From contig CBDFKQ010000003.1 in assembly GCA_965248855.1 (NCBI GenBank), forward strand, positions 1 through 64,000: a DNA stretch of 64,000 nucleotides. The letters run 5' to 3'. Source of the DNA: CBDFKQ01 sp965248855. GTDB lineage: Bacteria > Bacteroidota > Bacteroidia > Cytophagales > 172606-1. This document shows positions 1 through 9,126 of the stretch, piece after piece (within the stretch, counting starts at the first letter, position 1; each line of letters starts with the position of its first letter). The notes beneath the pieces are model-generated. The model was not told the origin of the DNA. It was given only the letters and a program-made list of their open reading frames with translations, and searched no databases. The translations under genes were made by a program, and so were the position numbers.

Positions 1-2
1 AT

Positions 3-971
3 TCTAAAATAATAAATTTAGAAATTAATGATTTTAAAAGTATTGGTCATTTTTATCTGCCCTTGCCGGATAAATGGACAATGAATGACCTGGGTGCTGA
101 TTTTGTTTTCTTAGGAAACAATTCCGTACCTTTTATGATGCCGAATGGCTTAAAAGCCATTCAAAATTATAAGGCATGGACTCTAAATGAAAATAAAAAT
201 CATGTTTTTCCTTTAATGAGTGTTGAAGAATTTGAAAATGAAACTTTACACCATCCTCAAATAAATTTTCTTTCTATTACAATAAAAGATTTATTTGAAG
301 ATGGAGGTTTATTAATTGATAAAATTTTAAAAAATGAAACGCTTGTTTTAATTTTTACAACATTAAATGAACATGCACTTGCAGAAATAAGAAGAATGTT
401 TTTTTGTTTGATCGGTAACAATGTAAAAGCTCCGATTATAATTAATAGAACATATATAAGTAATACGGATGAAGAACAGTTATTATTTTCTTCAACAGAT
501 GTTGGTGGTTTATTAATTGATGGATTGGGAGATGGAATAATGCTTGATTTTATTCCTGAAAATGAAAATGATAAAAATAATATTTTACAAAAATTAAAAA
601 TTTCCAATAATTCGGCTTTCGGAATTTTGCAGGCAGCACGAACAAGGATGAGTAAAACAGAATATATTTCTTGCCCAAGTTGTGGAAGAACACTTTTTGA
701 TTTACAAGAAACGACCGCAGATATTCGAAAAAGAACTGATCATTTAAAAGGTGTTAAAATTGGCATAATGGGTTGTATAGTAAATGGCCCCGGAGAAATG
801 GCAGATGCTGATTACGGTTATGTTGGGGTTGGAAAAGATAAAATCGCTTTATATCGAGGGCAAGAGGTTGTTAAAAAATTTGTACCTGCAATTAACGCTG
901 TTGATGAGTTGATTTTATTGATAAAGGAAGATGGAAAATGGTTTGAAGCAGGTTTACAAGAGTTTAATTAA
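3..971 (+). CDS. ispG: 4-hydroxy-3-methylbut-2-enyl diphosphate synthase, 3' part
   Basis: C-terminal part of IspG (GcpE), the iron-sulfur enzyme that converts MEcPP to HMBPP in the MEP isoprenoid pathway. The frame is open to the left edge, so the true start lies outside the window. The motif CPSCGRTLFD followed by GIMGCIVNGPGEMADADYG carries the three cysteines of the 4Fe-4S site and the conserved NGPGE signature. The roughly 200 residues before it fit the large insert domain found in Bacteroidota, Chlamydia and plant IspG. It ends 34 nt before a small membrane protein gene. Identity is firm; only the N-terminal half is missing, by truncation at the window edge. Confidence 0.95.
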   Translation, partial: SKIINLEINDFKSIGHFYLPLPDKWTMNDLGADFVFLGNNSVPFMMPNGLKAIQNYKAWTLNENKNHVFPLMSVEEFENETLHHPQINFLSITIKDLFEDGGLLIDKILKNETLVLIFTTLNEHALAEIRRMFFCLIGNNVKAPIIINRTYISNTDEEQLLFSSTDVGGLLIDGLGDGIMLDFIPENENDKNNILQKLKISNNSAFGILQAARTRMSKTEYISCPSCGRTLFDLQETTADIRKRTDHLKGVKIGIMGCIVNGPGEMADADYGYVGVGKDKIALYRGQEVVKKFVPAINAVDELILLIKEDGKWFEAGLQEFN

Positions 972-1005
972 TTTTCAATTCGTTTAATATTTTAAGATTA
1001 ATATT

Positions 1006-1218
1006 ATGGAAAATCATGAAGAAAAAAATTTCAAAAGACATAGTATAAAAGAATTTTTAAATTTTGGACCGGTTTTCGGTTATTTTTTCAGAAAACATGA
1101 TCCTGCAAGGCCAAGTAATTTTAATCTAAAAATGATGCATGGCATAAATAAAATTTCAATTTTAATGTTTTTAGCAGCACTTTGCTTTTTACTTGTGAAA
1201 AAAATATTTTTTAGATAG
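1006..1218 (+). CDS. Small membrane protein, DUF6728-like
   Basis: A 70-residue protein with a basic N-terminal half and one hydrophobic segment near the C-terminus (about residues 48-66, around ISILMFLAALCFLLV). The stretch GYFFRKHDPARPSNFNLK followed by MMHGINKISI resembles small Bacteroidota proteins that I associate with DUF6728, whose function is unknown. It follows ispG by 34 nt on the same strand and may be co-transcribed. The family name is from memory and should be treated as tentative; that it is a real gene is supported by a clean ATG start and by its composition. Confidence 0.65.
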   Translation: MENHEEKNFKRHSIKEFLNFGPVFGYFFRKHDPARPSNFNLKMMHGINKISILMFLAALCFLLVKKIFFR

Positions 1219-1286
1219 AAGTATCTAAAAATAATAGCAAATAGGTCATTACCACACATATAATATATTTTAAATTTTAATCTTAA

Positions 1287-2948
1287 ATGAAAAATCTGGT
1301 TATTATTATTTTCACATTAAGTACACTTAAAACTTTTTCTCAAAGTAAATTTGATATTACTTCATTTGGAGCGAAGAATGATGGTAAAACAATTAATACA
1401 GTTTTTATACAAAAGGCAATTGATCAATGTAATCTCTCAGGTGGCGGATCGGTATATTTCCCTTCCGGCACTTTTATATCAGGTACGATCTTTCTAAAAA
1501 GCAATGTCACACTTCATTTAGATAATGGAGCCGTTTTAAAAGGAAGTTTAGATTTAAAAGATTATCCGGGTGGTATGGGATTAATTTATGGGGAGGATTT
1601 AATAAATGTTTCGATAATTGGAAATGGTGAAATAAATGGAAGCGGTAAGTCATTTATGAATTGGGGAAAACTTCATTCATTTGTAGATTATGATAAAAAA
1701 TATACGAGGCAGGGCGAAGATTTTCTAAAAGATATAAATGGAGCCGGAGAAGGACCGGTAGGATACTCCAACAGGCCTAATATGATGATAATATTAATGC
1801 ATTGTGAAAGAGTAAAAATATTAGACGTAAAAATGGTGGATTCACCTAACTGGACATTCAGATTGGGAAACTGCGATGATGTAGTAGCACGAGGCTTAAC
1901 CATATTAAATAACCAAATGGTACCCAATAGCGACGGCATACATTTAACAACATCAAGAAATGTAAGAGTTTCAGATTGCTATATACAAGCCGGTGACGAT
2001 GCAATAATTGTTTCCGGCTTAGGCGAAGAAATAGATGTAAATGGCCAAAAAACAAATAATATAAAAACTAATTATAAATATGGCAACAATACCGGAATTG
2101 CGGAAAATATAGTAGTTAATAATTGCATACTTTCATCAAGCTCTGCGGGTATACGTATTGGATATGGAGAACATAATATGAGGAATTGCATTTTTAATAA
2201 TATAATTATTCGCAATTCTAACAGAGGAATCGGTTTATTTACCCGAGAGAAAGGGAATATTGAAAATATAACTTTTTCGAACTTTGTAATTGAAGCGCGC
2301 CTGTTACAAGGCACTTGGTGGGGAAAAGGTGAACCAATTCACATGTCAGCAATCAGTGATGTGGAAGAGGGCGTGAGTGGTTCAATTAAGCACATTACAT
2401 TTTCTAACTTTAAAATAAAATCTGAAACGGGCATTGTAGTATTTGGCACTTCTAAAAGTATAATTGAAGATGTGAAATTTGAGGGCATTGATTTGGAAAT
2501 CAATAACGGAAAATTTTCAAAAAATTATGGCGGCAATATTGACTTGAGACCTACCGCAAAAATGGAAACCAATTTATTTAAAAGAGATATACCCGGCATC
2601 TATTTAAATTATGTTAAAGATATAAGCATTAAAAATTCGACATTAAAATGGGGAAACAATCTTGAAAGTTTTTTTTCAAACGGAATTGAATTTGAAAATT
2701 TTGAAAATATTAATATTGATGCTTTTAACGGTAAGCAGGCAAGAGAGGGTGCGAACGCTATCAGTTTAATTAACGGAAAAAATGTAACTGTAAAAAATTG
2801 TGTTGCTCCAATCGGTACAAATACATTTCTACATTTAAAAAATGTAACTGATCAAAAAATCCTCTCTGATAATGATTTATTAAATTCCAAAACAATTCTT
2901 GATCCTGTAAAAAACGAATTTAAAATTTCTAAAAACTTAAGTAAATAA
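1287..2948 (+). CDS. Glycoside hydrolase family 28 (polygalacturonase-like), secreted
   Basis: A 553-residue exported right-handed beta-helix enzyme. Residues 1-19 form a signal peptide ending in TFSQ. The pectate-lyase-type N-terminus (FDITSFGAKNDGKT, then AIDQC and GGGSVYFPSGTF) is typical of GH28. The catalytic motifs can be seen in order: PNSDGIHL near residue 212 (the NTD-type motif), AGDDAIIVSG near 235, and GIRIGYGEH near 290, where many polygalacturonases have a GHG motif. The family hydrolyses alpha-1,4-galacturonosyl links in pectin, or rhamnogalacturonan or xylogalacturonan linkages. No SusC/SusD pair or other polysaccharide genes lie nearby, so the substrate cannot be narrowed down from context. 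Confidence 0.85.
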   Translation: MKNLVIIIFTLSTLKTFSQSKFDITSFGAKNDGKTINTVFIQKAIDQCNLSGGGSVYFPSGTFISGTIFLKSNVTLHLDNGAVLKGSLDLKDYPGGMGLIYGEDLINVSIIGNGEINGSGKSFMNWGKLHSFVDYDKKYTRQGEDFLKDINGAGEGPVGYSNRPNMMIILMHCERVKILDVKMVDSPNWTFRLGNCDDVVARGLTILNNQMVPNSDGIHLTTSRNVRVSDCYIQAGDDAIIVSGLGEEIDVNGQKTNNIKTNYKYGNNTGIAENIVVNNCILSSSSAGIRIGYGEHNMRNCIFNNIIIRNSNRGIGLFTREKGNIENITFSNFVIEARLLQGTWWGKGEPIHMSAISDVEEGVSGSIKHITFSNFKIKSETGIVVFGTSKSIIEDVKFEGIDLEINNGKFSKNYGGNIDLRPTAKMETNLFKRDIPGIYLNYVKDISIKNSTLKWGNNLESFFSNGIEFENFENINIDAFNGKQAREGANAISLINGKNVTVKNCVAPIGTNTFLHLKNVTDQKILSDNDLLNSKTILDPVKNEFKISKNLSK

Positions 2949-2966
2949 TTAATAAATGTATCGTTT

Positions 2967-2998
2967 GAAATAAGTTGACATAAAAGTTAACTTATTTC
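2967..2998 (+). terminator. AT-rich hairpin after the GH28 gene
   Basis: A 10-bp perfect inverted repeat (GAAATAAGTT and AACTTATTTC) with a 12-nt loop begins 18 nt after the GH28 stop codon. No clean U-run follows, so it could be a weak terminator or an mRNA 3'-end stabilising hairpin. Confidence 0.4.
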
Positions 2999-3346
2999 AG
3001 AACAGACAAAAATCATATTTAAAAATCTCAAGGAAATTTATTTTTTCCTATCACTCTGCATTCTTTCTAAAAAAATAGATTTTCAAGGAAAGATTCAACA
3101 GCCTCTTCTTATTTTTATACTTATTCTTAAATATTCTCAATAAAATATTTAAGAATAATTTAATTTTTATCACTATTTGACAAAAATTTTTTACTTTGCA
3201 ATGGACACTACTCTTTTTTTAGGGTTGACAGTACAAAATATGTCCTACTTCATTTTATATTCAAAATTCTTTGAATACTAAAATCTTAAAGTCTTTTATT
3301 TATTTTTTTTGATTTATAAGTGTTTTCAAAATCTAATGTATTGATC
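2999..3346. other. Non-coding stretch upstream of the histidine kinase
   Basis: About 350 nt without a convincing gene. It contains a 15-bp perfect inverted repeat at 3121-3135 / 3144-3158 (TTATTCTTAAATATT, 8-nt loop). At 3177-3198 there is a near-consensus Bacteroidota promoter pair, TTG then TACTTTG, but its 12-nt spacer is shorter than usual. If used, it would give the kinase mRNA a leader of about 140 nt. Nothing else is recognisable. Confidence 0.4.
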
Positions 3347-4909
3347 ATGTTAGAAGAATTACCGGCCTCACTAAATGAAAAGGAGCGTTTAAGGGCTCTA
3401 CATACTTATAAAATATTAGATACCCCAACAGAAGAAAAATTTAACCGCCTTGTTGAATTAGCTTCTTTAATTTGTGGTGTACCAATCTCTTTAATAACCT
3501 TAGTTGATGAAAAAAGACAATGGTTTAAGGCTAATAAAGGTTTGTCATTCAATGAAACTTCGAGAGATTTAGCATTTTGTCAATATGCTATAATGGATAC
3601 CAATATTTTAGAAGTTGAAGATGCGACAAAAGATAGAAGATTTAAAGATAGTCGATTAGTTAAAGGTGATCCTTTTATTCGTTTTTATGCCGGTCAACCT
3701 TTAATTGATCCTAAAGGTAATGCATTAGGAACTTTGTGTGTAATTGATAACGAACCAAAAAAATTAACTGAAGATCAAAGAAAAACTTTAAAATATCTGG
3801 CCGACGGTGTAGTTGAATTAATTATAGAAAAGTGGGAAAAAGAAGAACTGGAAATATTTGAAAAATTATTTAATTCTTCCAACGATTTAATATGTATTAT
3901 AAATGAGAATGGATTTATTGTAAAATCCAACAGAAGTTTCGAGAAAAACTTAGGTTTAGATATTAATTATAAATCGGAATATACATTCTATGAATTTATT
4001 CACATTGAAGATTTACAAAGCACAAAAGATGAAATACTCAAGTTGGAAGTTGCAAATGAAATAAAATTTGAAAATCGTATACAAACGATTAATAAAAAAT
4101 ATATTACTGTACAATGGTCATGTACAAGAGATCATGTAACCGGCAATCTGTTTGCTATAGGCCGAGATGTTTCGGATATAAAGAAAGTTGAATCTGATCT
4201 GGAAATTTTAGCAAAAAAACTTCAAAATCAAAATTATCAATTATTAAATTATGCTCATATTACTTCTCATAATTTAAGGTCACCCGTTAGTAACCTTAGT
4301 TCTTTGCTTTATTTAATTGAAGAAAGTAAAAAAGCCGAAGATAAGGAGTTCCTTTTTAAAAAATTTGAACAGGTAATCAAAAATCTTTCTGAAACGTTGG
4401 AAGAATTAATGAATGCATTAATAATACAGCAAGATATTGATATACCAAAGTTAAAGCTATCATTTACAGAAACTTTAAAGAAAATTGAGAATACACTGAT
4501 CGGGCAAATAATGCTTAACAAGGCTGTTATAACCTATAATTTCACGGAAGTTGATCATATCGAATATCCCAAAGCTTACCTCGAAAGTATTTTTTTGAAT
4601 TTACTGTCAAATGCAATAAAATATCGGTCTGAGAAGAGGTTACCAACCATATATTTTCAAACTAAAAGATTGGGTAATCAAATAATTCTGACTGTAGAGG
4701 ATAATGGACTTGGCATTGATTTAATCAAAAATGGCGACAAGCTTTTTGGATTAAATAAGGTTTTCCATAGGCATCCTGAGTCTAAAGGCTTTGGTTTATT
4801 TATTACTAAAACTCAGATAGAATCCATGAATGGACAAATTTCTGCAGAAAGTAAAGTAGATGTTGGAACCACATTTAAAATAATATTTAATACAACCGGC
4901 TATGACTAA
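3347..4909 (+). CDS. GAF-PAS sensor histidine kinase
   Basis: A predicted soluble sensor kinase of about 520 residues. A GAF domain (about residues 10-160) contains the stretch ISLITLVDEKRQWFKA; a PAS domain follows (about 175-290), then the dimerisation/phosphoacceptor box HITSHNLRSPVSNL near residue 303. The ATPase domain follows with N-box FLNLLSNAIKYRS, G1 VEDNGLGIDL and G2 KGFGLFITKTQ. No transmembrane segment is visible, so the signal is probably cytoplasmic. The ATG at 3347 is preferred to an in-frame GTG at 3320, because LEELPASLNEKERLRAL is the usual start of this GAF family. It overlaps the downstream response-regulator gene by 8 nt, which implies translational coupling and a cognate pair. 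Confidence 0.9.
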   Translation: MLEELPASLNEKERLRALHTYKILDTPTEEKFNRLVELASLICGVPISLITLVDEKRQWFKANKGLSFNETSRDLAFCQYAIMDTNILEVEDATKDRRFKDSRLVKGDPFIRFYAGQPLIDPKGNALGTLCVIDNEPKKLTEDQRKTLKYLADGVVELIIEKWEKEELEIFEKLFNSSNDLICIINENGFIVKSNRSFEKNLGLDINYKSEYTFYEFIHIEDLQSTKDEILKLEVANEIKFENRIQTINKKYITVQWSCTRDHVTGNLFAIGRDVSDIKKVESDLEILAKKLQNQNYQLLNYAHITSHNLRSPVSNLSSLLYLIEESKKAEDKEFLFKKFEQVIKNLSETLEELMNALIIQQDIDIPKLKLSFTETLKKIENTLIGQIMLNKAVITYNFTEVDHIEYPKAYLESIFLNLLSNAIKYRSEKRLPTIYFQTKRLGNQIILTVEDNGLGIDLIKNGDKLFGLNKVFHRHPESKGFGLFITKTQIESMNGQISAESKVDVGTTFKIIFNTTGYD

Positions 4910-5321
4910 ATCTTTTATTATATGTATTATCGATGATGATGACATTTATCAATTTACAGTGCTGAGAGCCATTGAAACGCACGAATTAGCAAAAAAATCC
5001 CTTGTTTTTTCGGATGGTGAAATGGCAATAAAATATTTAATTAATAATGCCCATAATAAGGATAACTTACCGGATATTATTTTTTTAGATATTAACATGC
5101 CCATTATGGATGGGTGGCAATTTTTGGATGAATATAAATTATTAAAATCCAAAATTGAAAAGAAAATAATTATTTATTTAGTTAGTTCTTCTTTAAATAA
5201 AGTTGATTTAAACAGAGCGAAAAATATAATTGAAGTTTCTGATTATCTTGTAAAACCTGTTAAGTCCGATAAGTTAAAAAGTTTAATTGAAAACTTAGAA
5301 AAGAAAACCGGTAGTATGTAA
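4902..5321 (+). CDS. Single-domain response regulator (CheY-like receiver)
   Basis: A 139-residue protein made only of a receiver domain. Visible are the acidic pocket IIDDDDIYQF, the phosphoacceptor DIIFLDINMPIMDGWQFL (Asp near residue 63), the switch residue region LVSSSLN and the conserved Lys in DYLVKPVKS. There is no output domain, so it must act by protein contact or pass phosphate on, as in the Rcp1-like regulators often paired with GAF/PAS kinases. Its start codon lies inside the kinase gene (8-nt overlap), which makes that kinase the likely partner. Confidence 0.9.
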   Translation: MTKSFIICIIDDDDIYQFTVLRAIETHELAKKSLVFSDGEMAIKYLINNAHNKDNLPDIIFLDINMPIMDGWQFLDEYKLLKSKIEKKIIIYLVSSSLNKVDLNRAKNIIEVSDYLVKPVKSDKLKSLIENLEKKTGSM

Positions 5322-5335
5322 TTATTATTGTAAAA

Positions 5336-5695
5336 ATGGGATACTTGGAATTAGAACAAATAAGGGAATATTGCCTTTCAAAAAATAATGTTACCGAAGA
5401 TATGCCTTTTGGAGATGAAACTCTTTGTTTTAGAGTAATGGAAAAAGTATTCTTATTAACAGGTATAAATGCCAAACCACTTCATATCAATTTAAAATGC
5501 GACCCTGAAAGAGCATTAATATTGCGAGAAGAACACAAAAGCATTATGCCGGGTTATCATATGAATAAAAAACATTGGAACACAATTATTATTGATGGTT
5601 CTATAAAAAATTCTTTAATTAAAGAATTAATCGACCATTCATATAATCTTGTCGTTCAAACATTACCTAAAACCTTAAGAGATAAGATGAAATAA
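5336..5695 (+). CDS. MmcQ/YjbR family protein
   Basis: A 119-residue protein of the MmcQ/YjbR (DUF419) fold. It shows EDMPFGDETLCFRVMEKVF near residue 20, LHINLKCDPERALILRE, and the closing motif GYHMNKKHWNTIIIDGSI. The family has a CyaY-like fold and is often called DNA-binding, but its role is not settled. It starts 14 nt after the response regulator and may share that transcript. Its stop codon lies 2 nt from the stop of the convergent porP/sprF-like gene, with no hairpin between them. Confidence 0.85.
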   Translation: MGYLELEQIREYCLSKNNVTEDMPFGDETLCFRVMEKVFLLTGINAKPLHINLKCDPERALILREEHKSIMPGYHMNKKHWNTIIIDGSIKNSLIKELIDHSYNLVVQTLPKTLRDKMK

Positions 5696-5697
5696 AT

Positions 5698-6738
5698 TTA
5701 TCGATGCGTATCCATATAAAATGGAAAATTTATAAAATTACTGTGGCGTACTTTTTTTTCTGTGAAGTTGAACATCAAACCTATCTCATTCGACCCTCCG
5801 GTGCCATTTAACTTAGATAAAGTAACATCGTGGGAATAATAAAATTGTAAACCTTCAAATTTATAACCTGCCGTTAAAATAAGTGCATCCTGGTTATAAT
5901 ATCCCTGTGTAATATTCTGAAAAGGAAACCCTCTGTAACCTATTCCAATAAATATAGGATCGTATTGATAACTTAAATTAAAATCAATTTGTTGGAAAAT
6001 ATCTTGCTTTCTATATAAAATAGAAGGAATAATATAAGAAACATTAGCATCTCTTATGGGATTTAGAGCAATTTTTATCCCCGTTTGAATAGAAAGTTTA
6101 ATCGGCAATTTGCTTTCAACACCGGGGTATAATGATTGGTTTGGCCTTGTTAAGTGATTCGCCGAAATGCCAAACCAGGCTTTTTTATTATATGCAATAA
6201 ACCCTGTTGAAAAATCAAAAAAATGAACGCTGCTTCCCTGAAGTCCTAAGCCTGTATTATCAATTGTCGGGCTTCCCGTAAAACTTCCATCTTTTATTTG
6301 ATCATTAAAAGTTAATTCATAAAAATTTACATTTCTATTGGCATAAGTAAATTGCAAACCACCTCTTACAATCCAATCATTATCCATTGGTATATAATAA
6401 GAATATAATCCACTCAAAGTAGTTGCATTAAAACCACCTATACCTACTTTATCAACGGTTGCAAGTATACCCAGCCCGCTGTGGTATTCTTCGAAATTAT
6501 GATCGTAAGAAAATATTGAAGTAACAAATGTACCTGCGAGCCTTGGCCATTGGTTGCGATAATTAAAAACCAGTCTATCAGTTTGTGTAGCGCCCGTTAA
6601 AGCCGGATTTAAATATAATGGCGCATTGTAAGGTTGAGAAAATTGAGGGTCTTGTGCCTTAATACTTAAATAAAAAAATGAAAAAATGAAAATGAAATTT
6701 TTTTTTGGAAAAAAAATCTTAAAAATTAATTTAAGCAT
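5698..6738 (-). CDS. PorP/SprF family type IX secretion membrane protein
   Basis: A 346-residue outer-membrane beta-barrel protein of the PorP/SprF family. After a signal peptide ending near IKAQ it shows the family hallmark DPQFSQPYNAPLYLNPALTG and then RLVFNYRNQWP, followed by alternating beta-strand sequence up to the C-terminus. PorP is a T9SS accessory protein, and SprF-type paralogs help secrete particular cargo, often encoded next to a large adhesin. No cargo gene adjoins it here, although T9SS-linked genes occur at 58-62 kb. It shows that the host carries a T9SS. Confidence 0.9.
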   Translation of the reverse strand: MLKLIFKIFFPKKNFIFIFSFFYLSIKAQDPQFSQPYNAPLYLNPALTGATQTDRLVFNYRNQWPRLAGTFVTSIFSYDHNFEEYHSGLGILATVDKVGIGGFNATTLSGLYSYYIPMDNDWIVRGGLQFTYANRNVNFYELTFNDQIKDGSFTGSPTIDNTGLGLQGSSVHFFDFSTGFIAYNKKAWFGISANHLTRPNQSLYPGVESKLPIKLSIQTGIKIALNPIRDANVSYIIPSILYRKQDIFQQIDFNLSYQYDPIFIGIGYRGFPFQNITQGYYNQDALILTAGYKFEGLQFYYSHDVTLSKLNGTGGSNEIGLMFNFTEKKVRHSNFINFPFYMDTHR

Positions 6739-6897
6739 AATATGTTTTGCCTGTAATTTCTATCTTATAATTTGAAATTAAACGCAAGTTGAAAATTTAA
6801 ATTATCTTTTACAGTTATCCGGCAAAAATAATTGATTGATTATTATAAAAATACAATGGCAGACTTAGCTTCCACTGATTGATAAATTACATTAAAC

Positions 6898-6928
6898 AAA
6901 AAATCGCCTAATTAATAGGCGATTTTTT
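6898..6928 (-). terminator. Bidirectional intrinsic terminator
   Basis: A perfect 13-bp stem (AAAAAATCGCCTA / TAGGCGATTTTTT) with a 5-nt loop and flanking A/T runs. It lies 28 nt past the stop codon of the minus-strand secreted-protein gene and would terminate transcription on either strand. Confidence 0.85.
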
Positions 6929-6955
6929 TGTTAATGTAAGAATGCTTAAAATATA

Positions 6956-7642
6956 CTAATTACAATTATTATCATAATAATAAATTTGCTCTTCAAAATC
7001 ATTCCATTTGTATGTTGCAAACTTTTCTTTAAAAGAAGGGCATGTGTTTGCTAATTTCTTAAAAAAATCGTCATAAGTACTTTTGAAAAGACGGAAAGTT
7101 TTTCCATCGTATTTAACATAATACGACTTATCATTACCACCTGTAAATTGCATACCACCATAACCTATACCCGCTGTTTTCTTTGCATAAGGATCGTGAT
7201 ACACACTAATTTTTTCACTAAAATCCGGATTTACTAACTGAACAAGAACATTTAATTTCTTATCTTCAAGATATTCAAGAAAAAATATGGCGTACTTTCT
7301 ACCTAAAGCACTCATGTTTTGTTTTTTCATTCGATTAACATTTGACGTAGTTTCCATTTTTGTAGTTAATTTGGAAAAACCTGAAGGAATTAAACCAAGA
7401 ACCTGTATTTCTTCAGCCTTATAATCAAATTTCTTACCATCCGCTGTAACACCTGCAACATCATAAATCAATCCTTTTTTTCGATCCAGATCTTTTAAAG
7501 TAAATTTAACAGTATCACCTTTTTTATTTACCAAAAAAGCATCATTAGAAGAAAAAGTGTCAAACGCCGGTAAAAATTTTTGAGCGAAAGCATTACAAGC
7601 AAACATAGCAATGATTGCAACTATTAATAATTTCTTATTCAT
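6956..7642 (-). CDS. Exported protein of unknown function
   Basis: A 228-residue protein with a clear signal peptide (residues 1-20, MNKKLLIVAIIAMFACNAFA, cleaved before QKF). The mature part is lysine-rich, mixed alpha/beta, and contains KFTLKDLDRKKGLIYDVAG and a glycine-rich stretch IGYGGMQFTGG. I recognise no family. It is a single-gene unit, with a strong terminator downstream and a 70-nt gap to the oxidoreductase gene upstream on the same strand. A periplasmic or surface location is inferred from the signal peptide only. Confidence 0.7.
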   Translation of the reverse strand: MNKKLLIVAIIAMFACNAFAQKFLPAFDTFSSNDAFLVNKKGDTVKFTLKDLDRKKGLIYDVAGVTADGKKFDYKAEEIQVLGLIPSGFSKLTTKMETTSNVNRMKKQNMSALGRKYAIFFLEYLEDKKLNVLVQLVNPDFSEKISVYHDPYAKKTAGIGYGGMQFTGGNDKSYYVKYDGKTFRLFKSTYDDFFKKLANTCPSFKEKFATYKWNDFEEQIYYYDNNCN

Positions 7643-7712
7643 ATTATTTTATATTAGTGAACTGCAATTTTATATTAATTTTTATAATGTTTCAAATTAT
7701 TATTTTTTAATA

Positions 7713-9038
7713 TTAAATAGTTGGTAAAACCCAGGGTTTCCTATAGTTAGGAACAAGTAATTTATTTGCTTCCGGATTATTTTTAAAGTTTCTATTTCCT
7801 TCGTCCCAAAATAATGCTGAATTGGTTCTTAATGAAATATTACCCATATGTGTATACATCGCGGCGGCTCGCGCAATTTCAACTGTACAATTAGGATCCT
7901 TACGTGATTTAATACAGTCAATAAAATTTTTAACATGCTCTTCATGCGAATCTTTACCATATTGAATGGGCATTAAAGGCACTTTATATTTTCCATCTTC
8001 AGTTTCTGAAAATATTTCCCAACTTTCTCTATTAGCAACAATTGTTGCGTTGTTACCAATAAATGAAAGTCCATAATTTCTATTATATGGCCCGATTTGT
8101 GTTCCTGCAGTATGCTCCCAAGTAATTGTATAGTCGTCAAGTTGATATACAACAGATTGTGTATCTGCGGTTTCGTGTGCATGATCAGGGTAAGACATTA
8201 ATCCACCTGTAGAAAAAACAGATTTTGGTGCTTTCAAAACATCTTTTGCCCAAAGCGCCATATCCATTAAATGTACTCCCCAATCGGTTATTAAACCTCC
8301 ACCATAATCATAAAACATTCGCCAACTGCCATGAAAACGCGATTTATTAAAAGTTCTTTGTGGTGCAGGGCCAAGCCACATATCAAAATCAACACCTTTT
8401 GGTATTGGCTCGTCAGGTATTTTTAATTGCCCGATACCATAATTAAAATTAGCCCAAACGTTAATTTTTCTTAACTGGCCAATTTTTCCTTCCTTTATTA
8501 ATTTCATTATTCTTTGCCATTGTTCTCCACTTCTTTGTTGTTGGCCAACTTGCACAACTCTATTATATTTCCTCGCTGCTATAACCATTATGTTACACTC
8601 TTCTATAGAATTCGCCATTGGTTTTTCAACATACACATCCTTTCCTGCCTGACAAGCCATCACCATTATTAAACAATGCCAATGGTCCGGAGTGCCAATT
8701 ATAACGGCGTCGATAGATTTATCTTCCAATAGTTTTCTAAAATCTTTATACATTTTAGGTTTTTTACTCTGAATTTTTTCTACTTCCGCAACCCTCATAT
8801 TTAAGATAGTATCATCAATATCACATATTGCACCACACTCCACACCCGGTTGTTTCAAGTGCTGCTGAAGTATATGGTTTCCCATCCCCTTCGCTCCTAT
8901 CAGGCCAACAACTAACTTTTCATTAGCATTTGGTTTTTTAGTATTTGCAAATGTTTCATTTGTTAATATTCCGGATAGGCCGGTCGCTGCAACAAATTGT
9001 GAAGATTGCTTAATAAAATCCCTTCTTGTGGTTGCCAT
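7713..9038 (-). CDS. Tat-exported Gfo/Idh/MocA family oxidoreductase
   Basis: A 441-residue NAD(P)-dependent oxidoreductase of the Gfo/Idh/MocA family. The N-terminus TTRRDFIKQSSQF is a twin-arginine signal, so it should fold with its cofactor and be exported to the periplasm. The Rossmann motif is VGLIGAKGMGNHIL near residue 44; VIIGTPDHWHCLIMVMAC and EKPMANSIEECNIMV supply the conserved EKP lysine, and GGGLITDWGVHLMDMALW is the family active-site region. Such exported members are common in Bacteroidota and probably act on sugars or glycans; the substrate cannot be told from the sequence. Confidence 0.9.
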   Translation of the reverse strand: MATTRRDFIKQSSQFVAATGLSGILTNETFANTKKPNANEKLVVGLIGAKGMGNHILQQHLKQPGVECGAICDIDDTILNMRVAEVEKIQSKKPKMYKDFRKLLEDKSIDAVIIGTPDHWHCLIMVMACQAGKDVYVEKPMANSIEECNIMVIAARKYNRVVQVGQQQRSGEQWQRIMKLIKEGKIGQLRKINVWANFNYGIGQLKIPDEPIPKGVDFDMWLGPAPQRTFNKSRFHGSWRMFYDYGGGLITDWGVHLMDMALWAKDVLKAPKSVFSTGGLMSYPDHAHETADTQSVVYQLDDYTITWEHTAGTQIGPYNRNYGLSFIGNNATIVANRESWEIFSETEDGKYKVPLMPIQYGKDSHEEHVKNFIDCIKSRKDPNCTVEIARAAAMYTHMGNISLRTNSALFWDEGNRNFKNNPEANKLLVPNYRKPWVLPTI

Positions 9039-9126
9039 AATATTAGTTGTGTTATGAAGATGATGAGGGACAAGTATACATATTATTTCATAGAAAAGTA
9101 CAATCTATTATTATTATTTTATAAAT

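Noticed and set aside
3121..3158. Riboswitch or structured RNA upstream of the histidine kinase
   Set aside because: Only a simple AT-rich hairpin is visible; there is no multi-helix core or known ligand-binding motif.
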